From an uncultured Bacilli bacterium (GTDB taxonomy: Bacteria > Bacillota_I > Bacilli_A > RF39 > UBA660), in NCBI GenBank assembly GCA_944358375.1, contig CALVQT010000002.1, forward strand, positions 133,044 through 197,043: DNA of 64,000 nt. Reading direction: 5' to 3'. Numbering within the stretch: the stretch's first letter is position 1; the number at the start of each line of letters is the position of its first letter. Below are positions 54,264 to 63,402 of this stretch, piece after piece. Both the position numbers and the translations under genes were made by a program. The notes under the pieces are model-generated. The model saw only the letters and a list, made by a program, of their open reading frames with translations. It was not told the origin of the DNA and made no database searches.

Positions 54264-55158
54264 ATTTATTTAAAGTTAATTTCATAAGATATTTACCATT
54301 AGCTATTAAATTAGATTTGTCAATATTTGGATTTACTTCTAATTTATATGTATTAGTTTCAAATCCTAAATTAATATTATAATTATTTTTAATAATATCA
54401 TCATAAACAATAGGGGATAATATGCTGATAGACGATAGAATACTTTCAAATATATCATCATAATTTTCTTCATTATTTGAGCAATATATTACGTATTTAT
54501 CATTAGTATTAATTATTTCTAAAATAATATCCTTTTTAATATAGTTAAAATTTTTATGATCATTTAATACATTATTTAAATTATCAATATCATTGCTAGT
54601 AATAAATTTAATTTCTACATCAGTTAAATTTAAATCTTTAATATTTTGTAATAAATTAGTATCTATATTAATAATTAAGTTTACTGTATTTCCTCTGATT
54701 GATAGTGATGCACCTTGAAGTGAATTTACTTTATACAAATCATCAAAAACAATGGTATTAAATAATTCACCTTCTTTATTATTATTTAAGATACTAATTG
54801 AATCCAAAAGTAAACTACCTATAAATTCACCAACAGAAGAATTATTAACATCATATTCTAATTCTAATAATCTTAAATCAGCAGTTTTATTATAATTAGC
54901 ATAAAATACATATTTTTTTTCATAATTAATATAAGTTATTTTTAATCGATCTTTGTTTAATTTTGCTTTAATAGTATCAGTATTATTTTTAACTAAATTT
55001 AGATTATTGAATGTATTTATAATAGGAGTTAATTCTTCTTTAATTTGTCCATATTTTCCATAACCACTATTATATAATAAATAGCCAATAATTGTAAAAA
55101 TTAAAAATAATAAAAAAGTTATTATATAAAAAAATAATCTTTTGTTACCCTTATTCAT
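54262..55158 (-). CDS. Unknown single-pass membrane-anchored protein
   Basis: A 298-residue protein with basic start (MNKGNKRLF), one N-terminal helix (about 8-28, IITFLLFLIFTIIGYLL), and an external domain of about 270 residues, rich in Asn, Asp and Ile and probably a beta/alpha mix. No lipobox, no recognisable enzyme motif. Ribosome site aggtga. It is the last gene before the shared terminator with smc; def lies upstream on the same strand but is separated by its own terminator. I do not recognise a family. Confidence 0.7.
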   Translation of the reverse strand: MNKGNKRLFFYIITFLLFLIFTIIGYLLYNSGYGKYGQIKEELTPIINTFNNLNLVKNNTDTIKAKLNKDRLKITYINYEKKYVFYANYNKTADLRLLELEYDVNNSSVGEFIGSLLLDSISILNNNKEGELFNTIVFDDLYKVNSLQGASLSIRGNTVNLIINIDTNLLQNIKDLNLTDVEIKFITSNDIDNLNNVLNDHKNFNYIKKDIILEIINTNDKYVIYCSNNEENYDDIFESILSSISILSPIVYDDIIKNNYNINLGFETNTYKLEVNPNIDKSNLIANGKYLMKLTLNK

Positions 55159-55191
55159 ATTTTCACCTAGTATAATTTTACTAAAAAATAT

Positions 55192-55234
55192 AAAAAAAGT
55201 AAACTACCATAATTTTAATAATATATAGTTTACT
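55192..55234 (-). terminator. Terminator of def
   Basis: Reverse strand: agtaaact (55234-55227), AT-rich loop, agtttact (55206-55199), then seven T. It overlaps the def stop codon. Confidence 0.75.
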
Positions 55235-55784
55235 ATATAGCTCTCATATTTTCTATATTTTTATATGGATTTTTCTTATCTATTTTATCTATGAATAATA
55301 TTCCGTTTAAATGATCTATTTCATGTTGAAATGCTATTGATATTTCTTCTCTTAATCTTTTAATTATTTTATTTCCAAATTCATCATAGTATTCAACTGT
55401 AATTCTAGCATATCTTGGTACAATACCTTCAACATATCTATTAACACTAAGACATCCTTCTCCTTCTTCAACATAAATTAATTCTTCAGAATTACTAATT
55501 ATTTTAGGATTAATTACTTTGTATTCTTCAAATGTACCGTCATCATTTTTATATGAAATTACAAAATATCTTTTTTTTATTCCAAGTTGTATAGCCGCAA
55601 GACCCATTCCAGCTCTTAAATTTTTTCTTTGGGCATATTCTTCATCTTGAGTAACTCTTAAATACATAATCATGCTATTTAAGTTAAGAATATCATCTTC
55701 ATTCATAGGAAATGTAACTTCATCGCTTTTTTCTCTTAATATTTTAGCTTTTTTTTCATCTAATATATCATTTTGATAAATCAT
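55233..55784 (-). CDS. def: Peptide deformylase
   Basis: Removes the formyl group from new protein N-termini. The 183-residue product has the three family motifs: GMGLAAIQLG (motif 1), EGCLSV (motif 2, metal Cys) and QHEIDHLNG (motif 3, metal His pair). The long insertion between helix 1 and motif 1 matches the type 2 deformylases of Gram-positives (DefB). Start ATG at 55784 follows ggggcg; an in-frame TTG at 55799 is the alternative. Confidence 0.96.
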   Translation of the reverse strand: MIYQNDILDEKKAKILREKSDEVTFPMNEDDILNLNSMIMYLRVTQDEEYAQRKNLRAGMGLAAIQLGIKKRYFVISYKNDDGTFEEYKVINPKIISNSEELIYVEEGEGCLSVNRYVEGIVPRYARITVEYYDEFGNKIIKRLREEISIAFQHEIDHLNGILFIDKIDKKNPYKNIENMRAI

Positions 55785-55851
55785 ACTCTTTCGCCCCAAG
55801 TAATTTTAACAAATTTTCACTATTTTTTCAAGCCAATATTGAATTATTAGT

Positions 55852-55880
55852 TTGACTTATTAATCATTTTTTTGTAAAAT
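55852..55880 (+). promoter_or_regulatory. Sigma-A-type promoter before the 55.9-kb membrane protein
   Basis: TTGACT (55852-55857), 17-bp spacer, TAAAAT (55875-55880). Confidence 0.65.
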
Positions 55881-55914
55881 ATAATGCATATTTAGGAGAG
55901 GAGTAGAAAGTTTT

Positions 55915-56577
55915 ATGTTTGAAAATTTTATTTTATTTTCATTAATTACATCTGGAATTCAAATATATAAAAATTACCAAGCAAAAAAAATTATTGAAAA
56001 AGAAGGATACTTAATTTTAGAAGATCATAGAGATGTTACAACTAAATATCTTAGTTTTATTAAAGATTATTTTTATATATTAATACCATTTTATAATTTA
56101 TATCGCGGCTTAAAATTAGTCTTAATTTCTAATAAAGAATATGCAAAAATTAGAAGAGAAAAATTATTTAAACTTAAATTGATTGAAAATTCAAATAATA
56201 ATGTAGAAATTAAAAAAATAGATTATAAAGATAAAGCTAAAAGTTTTATAACAAAAACAAACGATAAAATAAAATCATATATTTATAATAAAAATAATAC
56301 TAATAATGAAACAATATTAGATATAATAAATAATACAACTGATATAGAATATTTAAATAGATTAAAAACTATATATATTAGAAAATCCCAGTTTTTAAGA
56401 GAAAAATATTATGTAGTAAGAAAAGAATATGATAGTAATAAATCCAAAGAAATTTTTTATAAATTAAATAGTATAGTTAATCGAGTAATTATATATGATA
56501 ATATTTATAAAGAAATATTAAATAGAATAAATTATTTGGATTCTAATTCCAAAGAAAAAAAATTAAGAAATCTCTAG
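55915..56577 (+). CDS. Unknown membrane protein with an IPFY segment
   Basis: A 220-residue protein. Short N-terminal hydrophobic helix (about 3-19), a Lys-rich stretch, then a second hydrophobic segment with YFYILIPFYNLYRGLKLVLI (about 51-70), then a long charged helical tail likely in the cytoplasm. The same plan, including the IPFY-type motif, occurs in the protein at 60275-60958, suggesting paralogues. Ribosome site aggagagg. No family recognised. Followed by its own terminator. Confidence 0.65.
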   Translation: MFENFILFSLITSGIQIYKNYQAKKIIEKEGYLILEDHRDVTTKYLSFIKDYFYILIPFYNLYRGLKLVLISNKEYAKIRREKLFKLKLIENSNNNVEIKKIDYKDKAKSFITKTNDKIKSYIYNKNNTNNETILDIINNTTDIEYLNRLKTIYIRKSQFLREKYYVVRKEYDSNKSKEIFYKLNSIVNRVIIYDNIYKEILNRINYLDSNSKEKKLRNL

Positions 56578-56590
56578 TGAGATTTTTTTA
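56568..56590 (+). terminator. Terminator of the 55.9-kb membrane-protein gene
   Basis: aaatctc-tagt-gagattt plus a T-run; the stem overlaps the stop region. Confidence 0.85.
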
Positions 56591-56672
56591 AATTTTTTAA
56601 ATATTGTTTTGAGTTCAATAATATGATAATATTACTATAGAATTATAAATTTTAAGTAAAGGTGAATTTAAT

Positions 56673-57734
56673 ATGAGTTATGAGGATTTTATAAGAAGAC
56701 ATTCTTTTGTTATTAAATATAAACTTAGTTATGAAGAATATAATAGATTATTAAATTATATTAATAGTGTAGTTTTTAATGTTATTAACTTTAATGCTTA
56801 TAATATAAATATAAATAAATGTAATGAATTTGTTATGTTTTATTTATTACAAACATATTCTGCCGAAGAAATATTAAATGGTGATTATGATTTAATAATT
56901 GAAAATGCAGTTTCATCTTTTGCTCAAAAATATTACAATGCGAAAAATAATAGTAGAAAAAATTGTATTAACTATATTAGTAGTCTTTTATATGAATTAA
57001 AAAGTATATTTAATAATATTGATGAATTAAATTCGCTTAGCTATGATATTTATAATTTATTAAAATTTGATAATTGTAGTGACATTGATATTTTAAATAA
57101 AAAATATGATAATAGAATTGTTGATTATATTAGAGTTAATGAAAAACTTGGTAAAGTTAGCTTTAATAATGAATTTAATGAACTAAGAATTAAAATATAT
57201 AAAATTACTAAAAAAATATTTGAAAATAATAGAGAACAAAAAAATATATTTAGGGATGATTATAATATATTTAATGATTCTAATTGTTTAAATGAAATTG
57301 CTTTTAGGGCAGCTATTGCTTTATATAGTATTGGAAATAGAGTTAATAGTATTAATTATGATAGTCTAAATAATTTTATTAAGAGGGATATTGATAGATT
57401 AATGTGTGAAAAAAGTTCTATTATTCCTAAAGATAGAAAAAAAGTTGCACTTAAAGAAGTTAATTATCATCCTACATATCAAAGGGAAAAAAATGCTGAA
57501 TTAAAAAGAATGGCTAATAAAAAGAAAATAATTATAGGCATATTAGTAGCAATATTCATATTAGATAATTTAACTTATAAACTTTTTAAGAATTATAAAG
57601 AAGAAAGACCTAAAAATAACAATAAAGCTGGATATGAACAAACTATATCAAATGAAGAAAAAAATGTTATTGATAAAATATTAGAATCCTATGGTAATAA
57701 AGATAGGGAGGATTTAGATGGATTTAGTAGGTAG
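56673..57734 (+). CDS. Unknown tail-anchored-like helical protein
   Basis: A 353-residue protein. The first about 280 residues are helical and soluble, rich in Asn, Ile and Tyr, with no known motif. One hydrophobic helix (about 287-303, KKIIIGILVAIFILDNL) comes late, followed by a basic then acidic tail of about 45 residues. A large cytoplasmic head with a single helix near the end is an unusual plan. Ribosome site aaaggtga. It overlaps the next small gene by 17 bases. Confidence 0.65.
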   Translation: MSYEDFIRRHSFVIKYKLSYEEYNRLLNYINSVVFNVINFNAYNININKCNEFVMFYLLQTYSAEEILNGDYDLIIENAVSSFAQKYYNAKNNSRKNCINYISSLLYELKSIFNNIDELNSLSYDIYNLLKFDNCSDIDILNKKYDNRIVDYIRVNEKLGKVSFNNEFNELRIKIYKITKKIFENNREQKNIFRDDYNIFNDSNCLNEIAFRAAIALYSIGNRVNSINYDSLNNFIKRDIDRLMCEKSSIIPKDRKKVALKEVNYHPTYQREKNAELKRMANKKKIIIGILVAIFILDNLTYKLFKNYKEERPKNNNKAGYEQTISNEEKNVIDKILESYGNKDREDLDGFSR

Positions 57735-57954
57735 TATTAGTGTATTAGAAGATAATTTAGAATATGATGTTGTTGATACTCTCGATTATAAAGGGAATAA
57801 GTATATTTTATTTAGTGGGGTATTAAATTCTCAAAATATTAAAATTAGAAAAATTATTACTAAAAATAATAAACAATATTTCGATTTATTAAGTGAAAGT
57901 GAATTTAATAATGTAATTTTAAAATTTATTGAAAAAAATAAAGAACTTATTTGA
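57718..57954 (+). CDS. Small acidic protein (DUF1292-like layout)
   Basis: A 78-residue soluble protein with alternating strands (YDVVDTLDYKGNKYILFSGV, then KIRKIITKNNKQYFDLL) and a helical end (NVILKFIEKNKELI). Its shape recalls the small DUF1292/YrzB group and the product at 29784-30026. Ribosome site gggagga inside the preceding gene, so probably co-translated with it. Function unknown. Confidence 0.6.
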   Translation: MDLVGSISVLEDNLEYDVVDTLDYKGNKYILFSGVLNSQNIKIRKIITKNNKQYFDLLSESEFNNVILKFIEKNKELI

Positions 57955-57967
57955 TTAAGTTCTTTAT
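57940..57967 (+). terminator. Terminator before dnaB
   Basis: aaagaactta-tttgat-taagttcttt; overlaps the stop codon. The T-run is short. Confidence 0.7.
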
Positions 57968-58008
57968 TATTGATAGAATATTTTATATAATTAATTAGTG
58001 AGGTTTTT

Positions 58009-59310
58009 ATGAAGAGTGTAAGTTTATATCCTGCAGATATATATCAAGTTATTGATAAGAGTTTACTATCAGATATGGATAGACTAGTTTTAAATATGCT
58101 TTATACTCCAATTATTGGAGCAACTGCGATTGCTTTATATTTGAAATTACAAACGGAAACTAGAAATACATTTATATCTTTAGAACTTACTCATCATCAT
58201 TTAATGACATCTCTTCAATTAACACTTGATAATTTAAAAGAAGCAAGGCTCAAATTAGAAGGCATTGGTTTAGTTAAAACATATGTTATAAAAGGACAAA
58301 TAAATTCATATATTTATGAATTATATAGTCCATTATCTGCTCATGAATTTTTTTCTCATCCAATATTTAATATAGTTTTATATAATAATGTAGGTAAGGA
58401 AGAGTACAATAGACTATTAAAATACTTTGAGTTACCTAATATTCAACTAAAAGATTATGAAGATATTACAGTTAGTTTTGATAGTGTATTTAAAGTAAGA
58501 AATTATACTATATTAGAGGCTAATAATGAAAATATAGTATCTAAGAATAAATTAAATTTAAATTATGAATTGGATTACGATTTTGATTTATTATTATCAT
58601 TTTTACCAAAAGGAATATTTAATGAAAAGTGTTTAAATAAATCTACAAAAGAATTAATAATTAATTTATCATTTTTATATGATTTGGATCCTACAGTAAT
58701 GGCTGATTTGATAAGAGCATCCCTTAATGAAAAAGGAAATATAGTAAAAGAAGATTTAAGAAAGAATACCCGTAAATTTTACCAATTTAACAATGATAAT
58801 AGGCTTCCTAGTTTGTTATTTAAGAGTCAACCAGAATACTTAAAAAGTGCTTCTGGTGATAATACTAAAAGGGGAAGAATAATAAGAGTATTTGAAAATA
58901 ATTCTCCATATGAATTTTTAAAAGCAAAATATAAAGGAGCTAAACCGACACAAAGAGATATGCAAATATTAGAGGAATTGCTTATTGATTTGAAATTAAA
59001 TTCGGCTGTTGTTAATGTTCTTATAGACTATACATTAAAAACTAATAATAATAAGTTAATAAAATCATATATAGAAACAATAGCAGGACAATGGAAGAGA
59101 AATGGTGTTGAAACTGCCCAAGAAGCAATGGAACTTGCAGAAAAAGAGCACAAAAAGAAATATAAAAAGGGAGAAATTTCAACTAAAAAAGCAGCTATCA
59201 TTCCGTCTTGGTTTAATGAATCTGTTAAATTAAGTAGTGACGAGGAAGAGATTGAAGACCTAGAATTTAAAAACATGATAGAGGAGTTTAGAAAATATGA
59301 TAAAAAGTAG
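58009..59310 (+). CDS. dnaB: Replication initiation and membrane attachment protein DnaB (Bacillus type)
   Basis: Helicase co-loader of Gram-positive bacteria (not the helicase itself). The 433-residue product has an N-terminal winged-helix domain (YTPIIGATAIALYLKLQTE) and a C-terminal DnaB/DnaD domain (LEELLIDLKLNSAVVNVLIDYTL, IETIAGQWKRNGVETAQEAMELA), the arrangement of Bacillus DnaB. It overlaps dnaI by 14 bases. The order dnaB-dnaI-...-thrS is conserved with Bacillus. Ribosome site gtgaggt. Confidence 0.92.
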   Translation: MKSVSLYPADIYQVIDKSLLSDMDRLVLNMLYTPIIGATAIALYLKLQTETRNTFISLELTHHHLMTSLQLTLDNLKEARLKLEGIGLVKTYVIKGQINSYIYELYSPLSAHEFFSHPIFNIVLYNNVGKEEYNRLLKYFELPNIQLKDYEDITVSFDSVFKVRNYTILEANNENIVSKNKLNLNYELDYDFDLLLSFLPKGIFNEKCLNKSTKELIINLSFLYDLDPTVMADLIRASLNEKGNIVKEDLRKNTRKFYQFNNDNRLPSLLFKSQPEYLKSASGDNTKRGRIIRVFENNSPYEFLKAKYKGAKPTQRDMQILEELLIDLKLNSAVVNVLIDYTLKTNNNKLIKSYIETIAGQWKRNGVETAQEAMELAEKEHKKKYKKGEISTKKAAIIPSWFNESVKLSSDEEEIEDLEFKNMIEEFRKYDKK

Positions 59311-60208
59311 CAATTTTATTAAAAAAAGTAAGAAAAATTTAGATCAAGAATTAAGAAGAGAATTTATATTATCATCACAAGATGAAACATTTAAAAAATT
59401 ATGTAATAGATTAAAATGTCCCGATGAAATACTTATGAGATATACTACAAAATTAGAAGAATGTGCAAATGAACTAAAAAAATGTGCTAAATGTAAAAAA
59501 TTAGAATCATGCACAAATGATATAATTGGTTATGTATATTATCCAAGTGTAAGGAATTATAATTTAGAGTTTGGATATAAACCATGTAAATATTTCAAAG
59601 AAAAAAATAAGCAAGAAAAATATAATAATACAGTTTTTTTTGAAACTCCAAAATCATTAAGAAACGCTTCGTTAAGTGATTTAATTAACGAAAAAGAAAG
59701 AACTAATATTTTAAAATATATTAAAGATTTTTTAAAGAAAAAAATGAATAATGAAAATGCTAAAGGACTATATTTAAGTGGTTCTTTTGGAAGTGGAAAA
59801 TCTTATATAATTAGTGCTTTATTAAATGAACTATCAAATAAAAATTTTAAAACAATTAATGTATATTATCCTGCATTATTAAAAAAATTAAAAGCTTCTT
59901 TCAATGAATATATATATGATGATGTTCTTGATGAAATAATGCGTTGTGATGTGTTATTGATAGATGATATTGGTGCAGATAATAACACGCCTTGGGCAAG
60001 AGATGAGGTTCTTGGAACTATTTTACAATACAGGATGGATAATGAATTAACAACTTTTTTTACATCTAATTACACTATTGATGAACTTGAAAACTTTTTA
60101 AGCGAAACTAGTAAGGGTAGTGATGAAATTAAAGCAAGAAGAATAATAGAAAGAATTAAATATTTAACTGTAGAAGATAAATTGATTAGTAAAAATAAAA
60201 GAAAGTAG
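59297..60208 (+). CDS. dnaI: Primosomal helicase loader DnaI
   Basis: AAA+ protein that loads the replicative helicase with DnaB and DnaD. The 303-residue product has an N-terminal zinc-binding part (CAKCKKLESC...YKPCKYF) that contacts helicase, then the AAA+ core with Walker A SGSFGSGKSYI, Walker B VLLIDDIGAD, sensor 1 FFTSNYT and an arginine-rich end (KARRIIERIKYL). Start inside dnaB behind gaggag. No terminator is obvious after it. Confidence 0.96.
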   Translation: MIKSSNFIKKSKKNLDQELRREFILSSQDETFKKLCNRLKCPDEILMRYTTKLEECANELKKCAKCKKLESCTNDIIGYVYYPSVRNYNLEFGYKPCKYFKEKNKQEKYNNTVFFETPKSLRNASLSDLINEKERTNILKYIKDFLKKKMNNENAKGLYLSGSFGSGKSYIISALLNELSNKNFKTINVYYPALLKKLKASFNEYIYDDVLDEIMRCDVLLIDDIGADNNTPWARDEVLGTILQYRMDNELTTFFTSNYTIDELENFLSETSKGSDEIKARRIIERIKYLTVEDKLISKNKRK

Positions 60209-60216
60209 AATGTAAT

Positions 60217-60245
60217 TTGACTTTTTATTTGTTTTTTGGTATAAT
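60217..60245 (+). promoter_or_regulatory. Sigma-A promoter before the 60.3-kb membrane protein
   Basis: TTGACT (60217-60222), 17-bp spacer, TATAAT (60240-60245). Confidence 0.88.
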
Positions 60246-60274
60246 ATACGCACAAGTAAAGGGGGAAAGTAAAT

Positions 60275-60958
60275 ATGAAAACAATATTATTGTTATATGT
60301 AATTACACAACTTATTACTACAGCTTATGGTCTTTGTATAATTGAAGCATTAAATCCAATTATAAAAGCACAGCTACATGATAAAGGATATATTGAAAAA
60401 AATAGAAATAGTTTATATAAATATAATGATGGAATTAAAAATTTTTTTAAAGGATTTATACCATTTTATTATATGATGGTCGCTATTAATTTAATCAAAA
60501 GCGATAATCCGATTGAAACAGAAGTTAGAAACAAAATTTCAAGTGGTGAATATATCACTAAAGAAGAAGATCAGCTTATAAATGATGCAAAAGTTAATAC
60601 ATTAATAAAATCTCAAAGTCAAAATTTAGCAGTAGTACCTAAAATTGAATTTGAAAAACCTGAAAAATATACAGCAAGAAAAGTAGATAATACACTTTAT
60701 GATACATATGTAACACCTATTGAATACATTATTAACGAATCAAAAACAAATGAAAATTTATCGCTAAGTCCATTTAGCGATCCAGATAGAGTAGTGGAGC
60801 AAGTTTTTGTTAAAGAAGAAGTTACCAAAGAGGATATTGTTAAAGCAATAACTGAACTAAATGATGATGAATTAGAAGCATTAAATGGTTCAATTGAAAC
60901 TCTAATTAAATTAAAAAAACAAAAAAATAATTCTTTATCTTTAAAAGATGTTGCATAA
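60275..60958 (+). CDS. Unknown membrane protein with an IPFY segment, second copy type
   Basis: A 227-residue protein. N-terminal helix (about 3-20, ILLLYVITQLITTAYGLCI), polar link, second hydrophobic segment FFKGFIPFYYMMVAINLI (about 53-70), then a long acidic cytoplasmic tail (about 155 residues) ending in a charged helix. The plan resembles the 55915-56577 protein. In Bacillus the dnaI-thrS interval also carries genes of membrane or unknown function, but I see no specific match. Strong gggggaaag ribosome site and near-consensus promoter suggest good expression. Confidence 0.68.
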   Translation: MKTILLLYVITQLITTAYGLCIIEALNPIIKAQLHDKGYIEKNRNSLYKYNDGIKNFFKGFIPFYYMMVAINLIKSDNPIETEVRNKISSGEYITKEEDQLINDAKVNTLIKSQSQNLAVVPKIEFEKPEKYTARKVDNTLYDTYVTPIEYIINESKTNENLSLSPFSDPDRVVEQVFVKEEVTKEDIVKAITELNDDELEALNGSIETLIKLKKQKNNSLSLKDVA

Positions 60959-60989
60959 TTATATTAGTTGTGATAATATTTAAAGGTAA

Positions 60990-61190
60990 ATAAATTAATT
61001 GGATATGATTATTAATGTATTTATTAAAGAGATTTAGTATTAGGTGTGAGCTAAAATAAATTATTAATAATTACTCCCAGTTTTATGAAGTTAATAGCTT
61101 ACGTGCAGTTTACGTTACAAAACTAAAATTAAGTTAAATAAAGGATGGTACCGTTGTATATCAACTCCTTGGGTATCATTCTTTTTATTT
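60990..61190 (+). promoter_or_regulatory. T-box riboswitch (threonine) before the unknown gene and thrS
   Basis: Stem I has an apical GGTG (GNUG) loop; a likely specifier ACT at 61073-61075 fits Thr (moderate certainty). The conserved T-box is aaggATGGTACCgttg (61141-61156). Antiterminator: aagg with cctt and gttg with caac around the bulge. UGGU suits a tRNA ending ACCA. Terminator: atggtacc (61145-61152) with ggtatcat (61172-61179, one G-T pair), then a T-run. A weak TTGTGA - TAAATT promoter pair lies near 60968. Confidence 0.88.
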
Positions 61191-61214
61191 TAAAATAGGG
61201 GGGAAAAATAAATA

Positions 61215-61631
61215 ATGAGAAGTTGTGAAATTAGTTTATCAAAATTTTTATCAAGATATGCTCGCGTGAAAGGATATAATCTAAATTATATAAGACATAG
61301 TGATGTTAAAATACTTTTTCCACACTTAAAAAGAGCATCATATGATAATGTAAGAAAAAATAGAGAGTTGTTATATTCTGGACAAGTTATATTTGTAAAT
61401 GATGGATACAATACACTGCCTTATTATATACCTGAAAAAATAGAAATTAATAATTTTGAATGTGATGAGGTTTGTAGTAAGTGTGAAGATGATTTTGTAG
61501 TTGACAATAATGAATATGATTATACAAGTTTAAGTGAATATGAATTAAGACAACTATTAAGAAGAAAATATAATTCATCTAGAAATCAAAAAAACGCAAG
61601 AAAAGAGCTAAAATCAAGAGGATTATATTAA
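61215..61631 (+). CDS. Unknown basic protein in the threonine T-box operon
   Basis: A 138-residue soluble protein. The first part (MRSCEISLSKFLSRYARVKG and RHSDVKILFPHLKRASYDNV) is basic and helical. Next is a segment with two Cys pairs or part pairs (CDEVCSKCED). The C-terminus (LSEYELRQLLRRKYNSSRNQ) resembles a helix-turn of RNA- or DNA-binding type. No family assigned. It is the first gene after the T-box, so it is expected to be induced by threonine-tRNA shortage together with thrS; ribosome site ggggg. Confidence 0.65.
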   Translation: MRSCEISLSKFLSRYARVKGYNLNYIRHSDVKILFPHLKRASYDNVRKNRELLYSGQVIFVNDGYNTLPYYIPEKIEINNFECDEVCSKCEDDFVVDNNEYDYTSLSEYELRQLLRRKYNSSRNQKNARKELKSRGLY

Positions 61632-61651
61632 AAAAAAAGAGAGGAATAAAA

Positions 61652-63400
61652 ATGAAAAATATTAAAGATGATGAAAAATTAAGTATTTTAAATCATAGTT
61701 GTGCTCATTTATTGGCGCAAGCAGTAAAACATTTATATCCTAATGCTAAATTTTGGGTAGGGCCAGTGATTGAAGATGGGTTTTATTATGATATTGATCT
61801 TGGCGATGATGTAATTAAAGAAGAAGATTTGCCTAAAATAGAAAAAGAAATGAAAAAAATTAGTAAAGATGGTAAAAAAATTATAAGATATGAAATTAGT
61901 AAAAATGAAGCAATAGAGAAATTTAAAGACGATCCATATAAAATGGATTTAATTAGTAGAATGGATGAAAATGATACTATTATTTCTTGCTATACTCAAG
62001 GAGATTTTACTGATCTTTGTAGAGGGCCTCATGTAGATAATGTTAAGATACTTAAGAATTTTAAATTATTAAAAGTTTCTGGAGCTTATTGGAAGGGTGA
62101 TGCTAAAAATAAGATGCTTCAAAGAATATATGGAGTATGCTTTGAAACATCAGAAGATTTAGAAGAACATTTAAATTTATTGGAAGAAGCTAAAAAAAGA
62201 GATCATAAAAAACTTGGAAAAGAATTAGATTTATTTATGATGAGTGAATATGGTCCAGGATTTCCATTTTTTTTAAATAACGGCATGATTTTAAGAAACC
62301 AACTTGAAAATTTTTGGTATGAAGAACATACAAAAGAAGGATATGAATTTGTAAAAACACCAATTATGTTAAATAAAGAATTATGGGAATTATCGGGACA
62401 TTGGTATAATTATAGAGAAAATATGTATACTAGTGAAATAGATGAGAAGACTTTTGCTATTAAACCTATGAATTGTCCTGGTGGTATGTTAGTTTATAAA
62501 AATTCGCTTCATTCTTATAAAGATTTACCTTTAAGAATTGGAGAATTAGGACAAGTGCACAGACATGAGGCAAGTGGTGCTTTAAATGGTTTATTTAGAG
62601 TTAGAACATTTACTCAAGACGATGCTCATATATTTATGAGAGAAGACCAAATTGAAGAAGAAGTTGTAAAATTAATCAATTTTATTGATAGAATATATAA
62701 AATATTTGGACTATCTTACAGCATTGAATTATCTACAAGACCAGAGGAAAAATATATTGGGGATATTGAAATTTGGAATAAATCCGAACAAGCATTAGAA
62801 TCTGCTTGTCACTCAGCAGGACATGATTGTAAAATTAATCCAGGAGATGGTGCTTTTTACGGGCCTAAATTAGATTTTCACATTAAAGATTCTTTGGGTA
62901 GAGTTTGGCAATGTGGCACTATTCAATTAGATATGAATTTACCTGAAAGATTTGATTTAACTTATGTCGATGCTGATGGCTCTAAAAAAAGACCTGTTAT
63001 GTTACATAGAGTTATTTTTGGCTCTATTGAAAGATTTATTGGCATATTGATTGAGCATTATGCGGGTGCTTTTCCACTTTGGTTAAGTCCAGTACAAATT
63101 AATATAATTCCAGTAAATAATGGATATCATTTAGATTATGCAAAATATATAAAAAAAGAACTTGAAAATAATAACATTAGAGTCAAGTTAGATGACAGGG
63201 ATGAAAAATTAAGTTATAAAATGAGAGAAAGTCAAACTAAAAAAATTCCATATACATTAATACTTGGAGATAAGGAAAAAGAAAGTCGAACAATAAGTTA
63301 TCGTGCTCATGGAAGTGATAAAACAGTTAATCTTGAAATTAAAAAATTTATTAATTATATATTAAAAGAAATTGAGAAGAAAAATAAGGAGGAAAAATAA
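61652..63400 (+). CDS. thrS: Threonyl-tRNA synthetase without TGS domain
   Basis: Charges tRNA-Thr and edits mischarged serine. The 582-residue product starts MKNIKDDEKLSILNHSCAHLLAQAVKHLYP, which is already the editing domain (HSCAH, FYYDID). The N-terminal TGS domain of about 60 residues found in most bacterial ThrRS is missing, and the gene's clear ribosome site (agagagga) rules out a missed start. Catalytic core: zinc ligands in MNCPGGML, RHEASG and LHRVIFGSIERF, with motif 2 QVHRHEASGALNGLFRVRTF. The C-terminal anticodon domain has VKLDDRDEKLSYKMRE. Confidence 0.97.
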   Translation: MKNIKDDEKLSILNHSCAHLLAQAVKHLYPNAKFWVGPVIEDGFYYDIDLGDDVIKEEDLPKIEKEMKKISKDGKKIIRYEISKNEAIEKFKDDPYKMDLISRMDENDTIISCYTQGDFTDLCRGPHVDNVKILKNFKLLKVSGAYWKGDAKNKMLQRIYGVCFETSEDLEEHLNLLEEAKKRDHKKLGKELDLFMMSEYGPGFPFFLNNGMILRNQLENFWYEEHTKEGYEFVKTPIMLNKELWELSGHWYNYRENMYTSEIDEKTFAIKPMNCPGGMLVYKNSLHSYKDLPLRIGELGQVHRHEASGALNGLFRVRTFTQDDAHIFMREDQIEEEVVKLINFIDRIYKIFGLSYSIELSTRPEEKYIGDIEIWNKSEQALESACHSAGHDCKINPGDGAFYGPKLDFHIKDSLGRVWQCGTIQLDMNLPERFDLTYVDADGSKKRPVMLHRVIFGSIERFIGILIEHYAGAFPLWLSPVQINIIPVNNGYHLDYAKYIKKELENNNIRVKLDDRDEKLSYKMRESQTKKIPYTLILGDKEKESRTISYRAHGSDKTVNLEIKKFINYILKEIEKKNKEEK

Positions 63401-63402
63401 AT

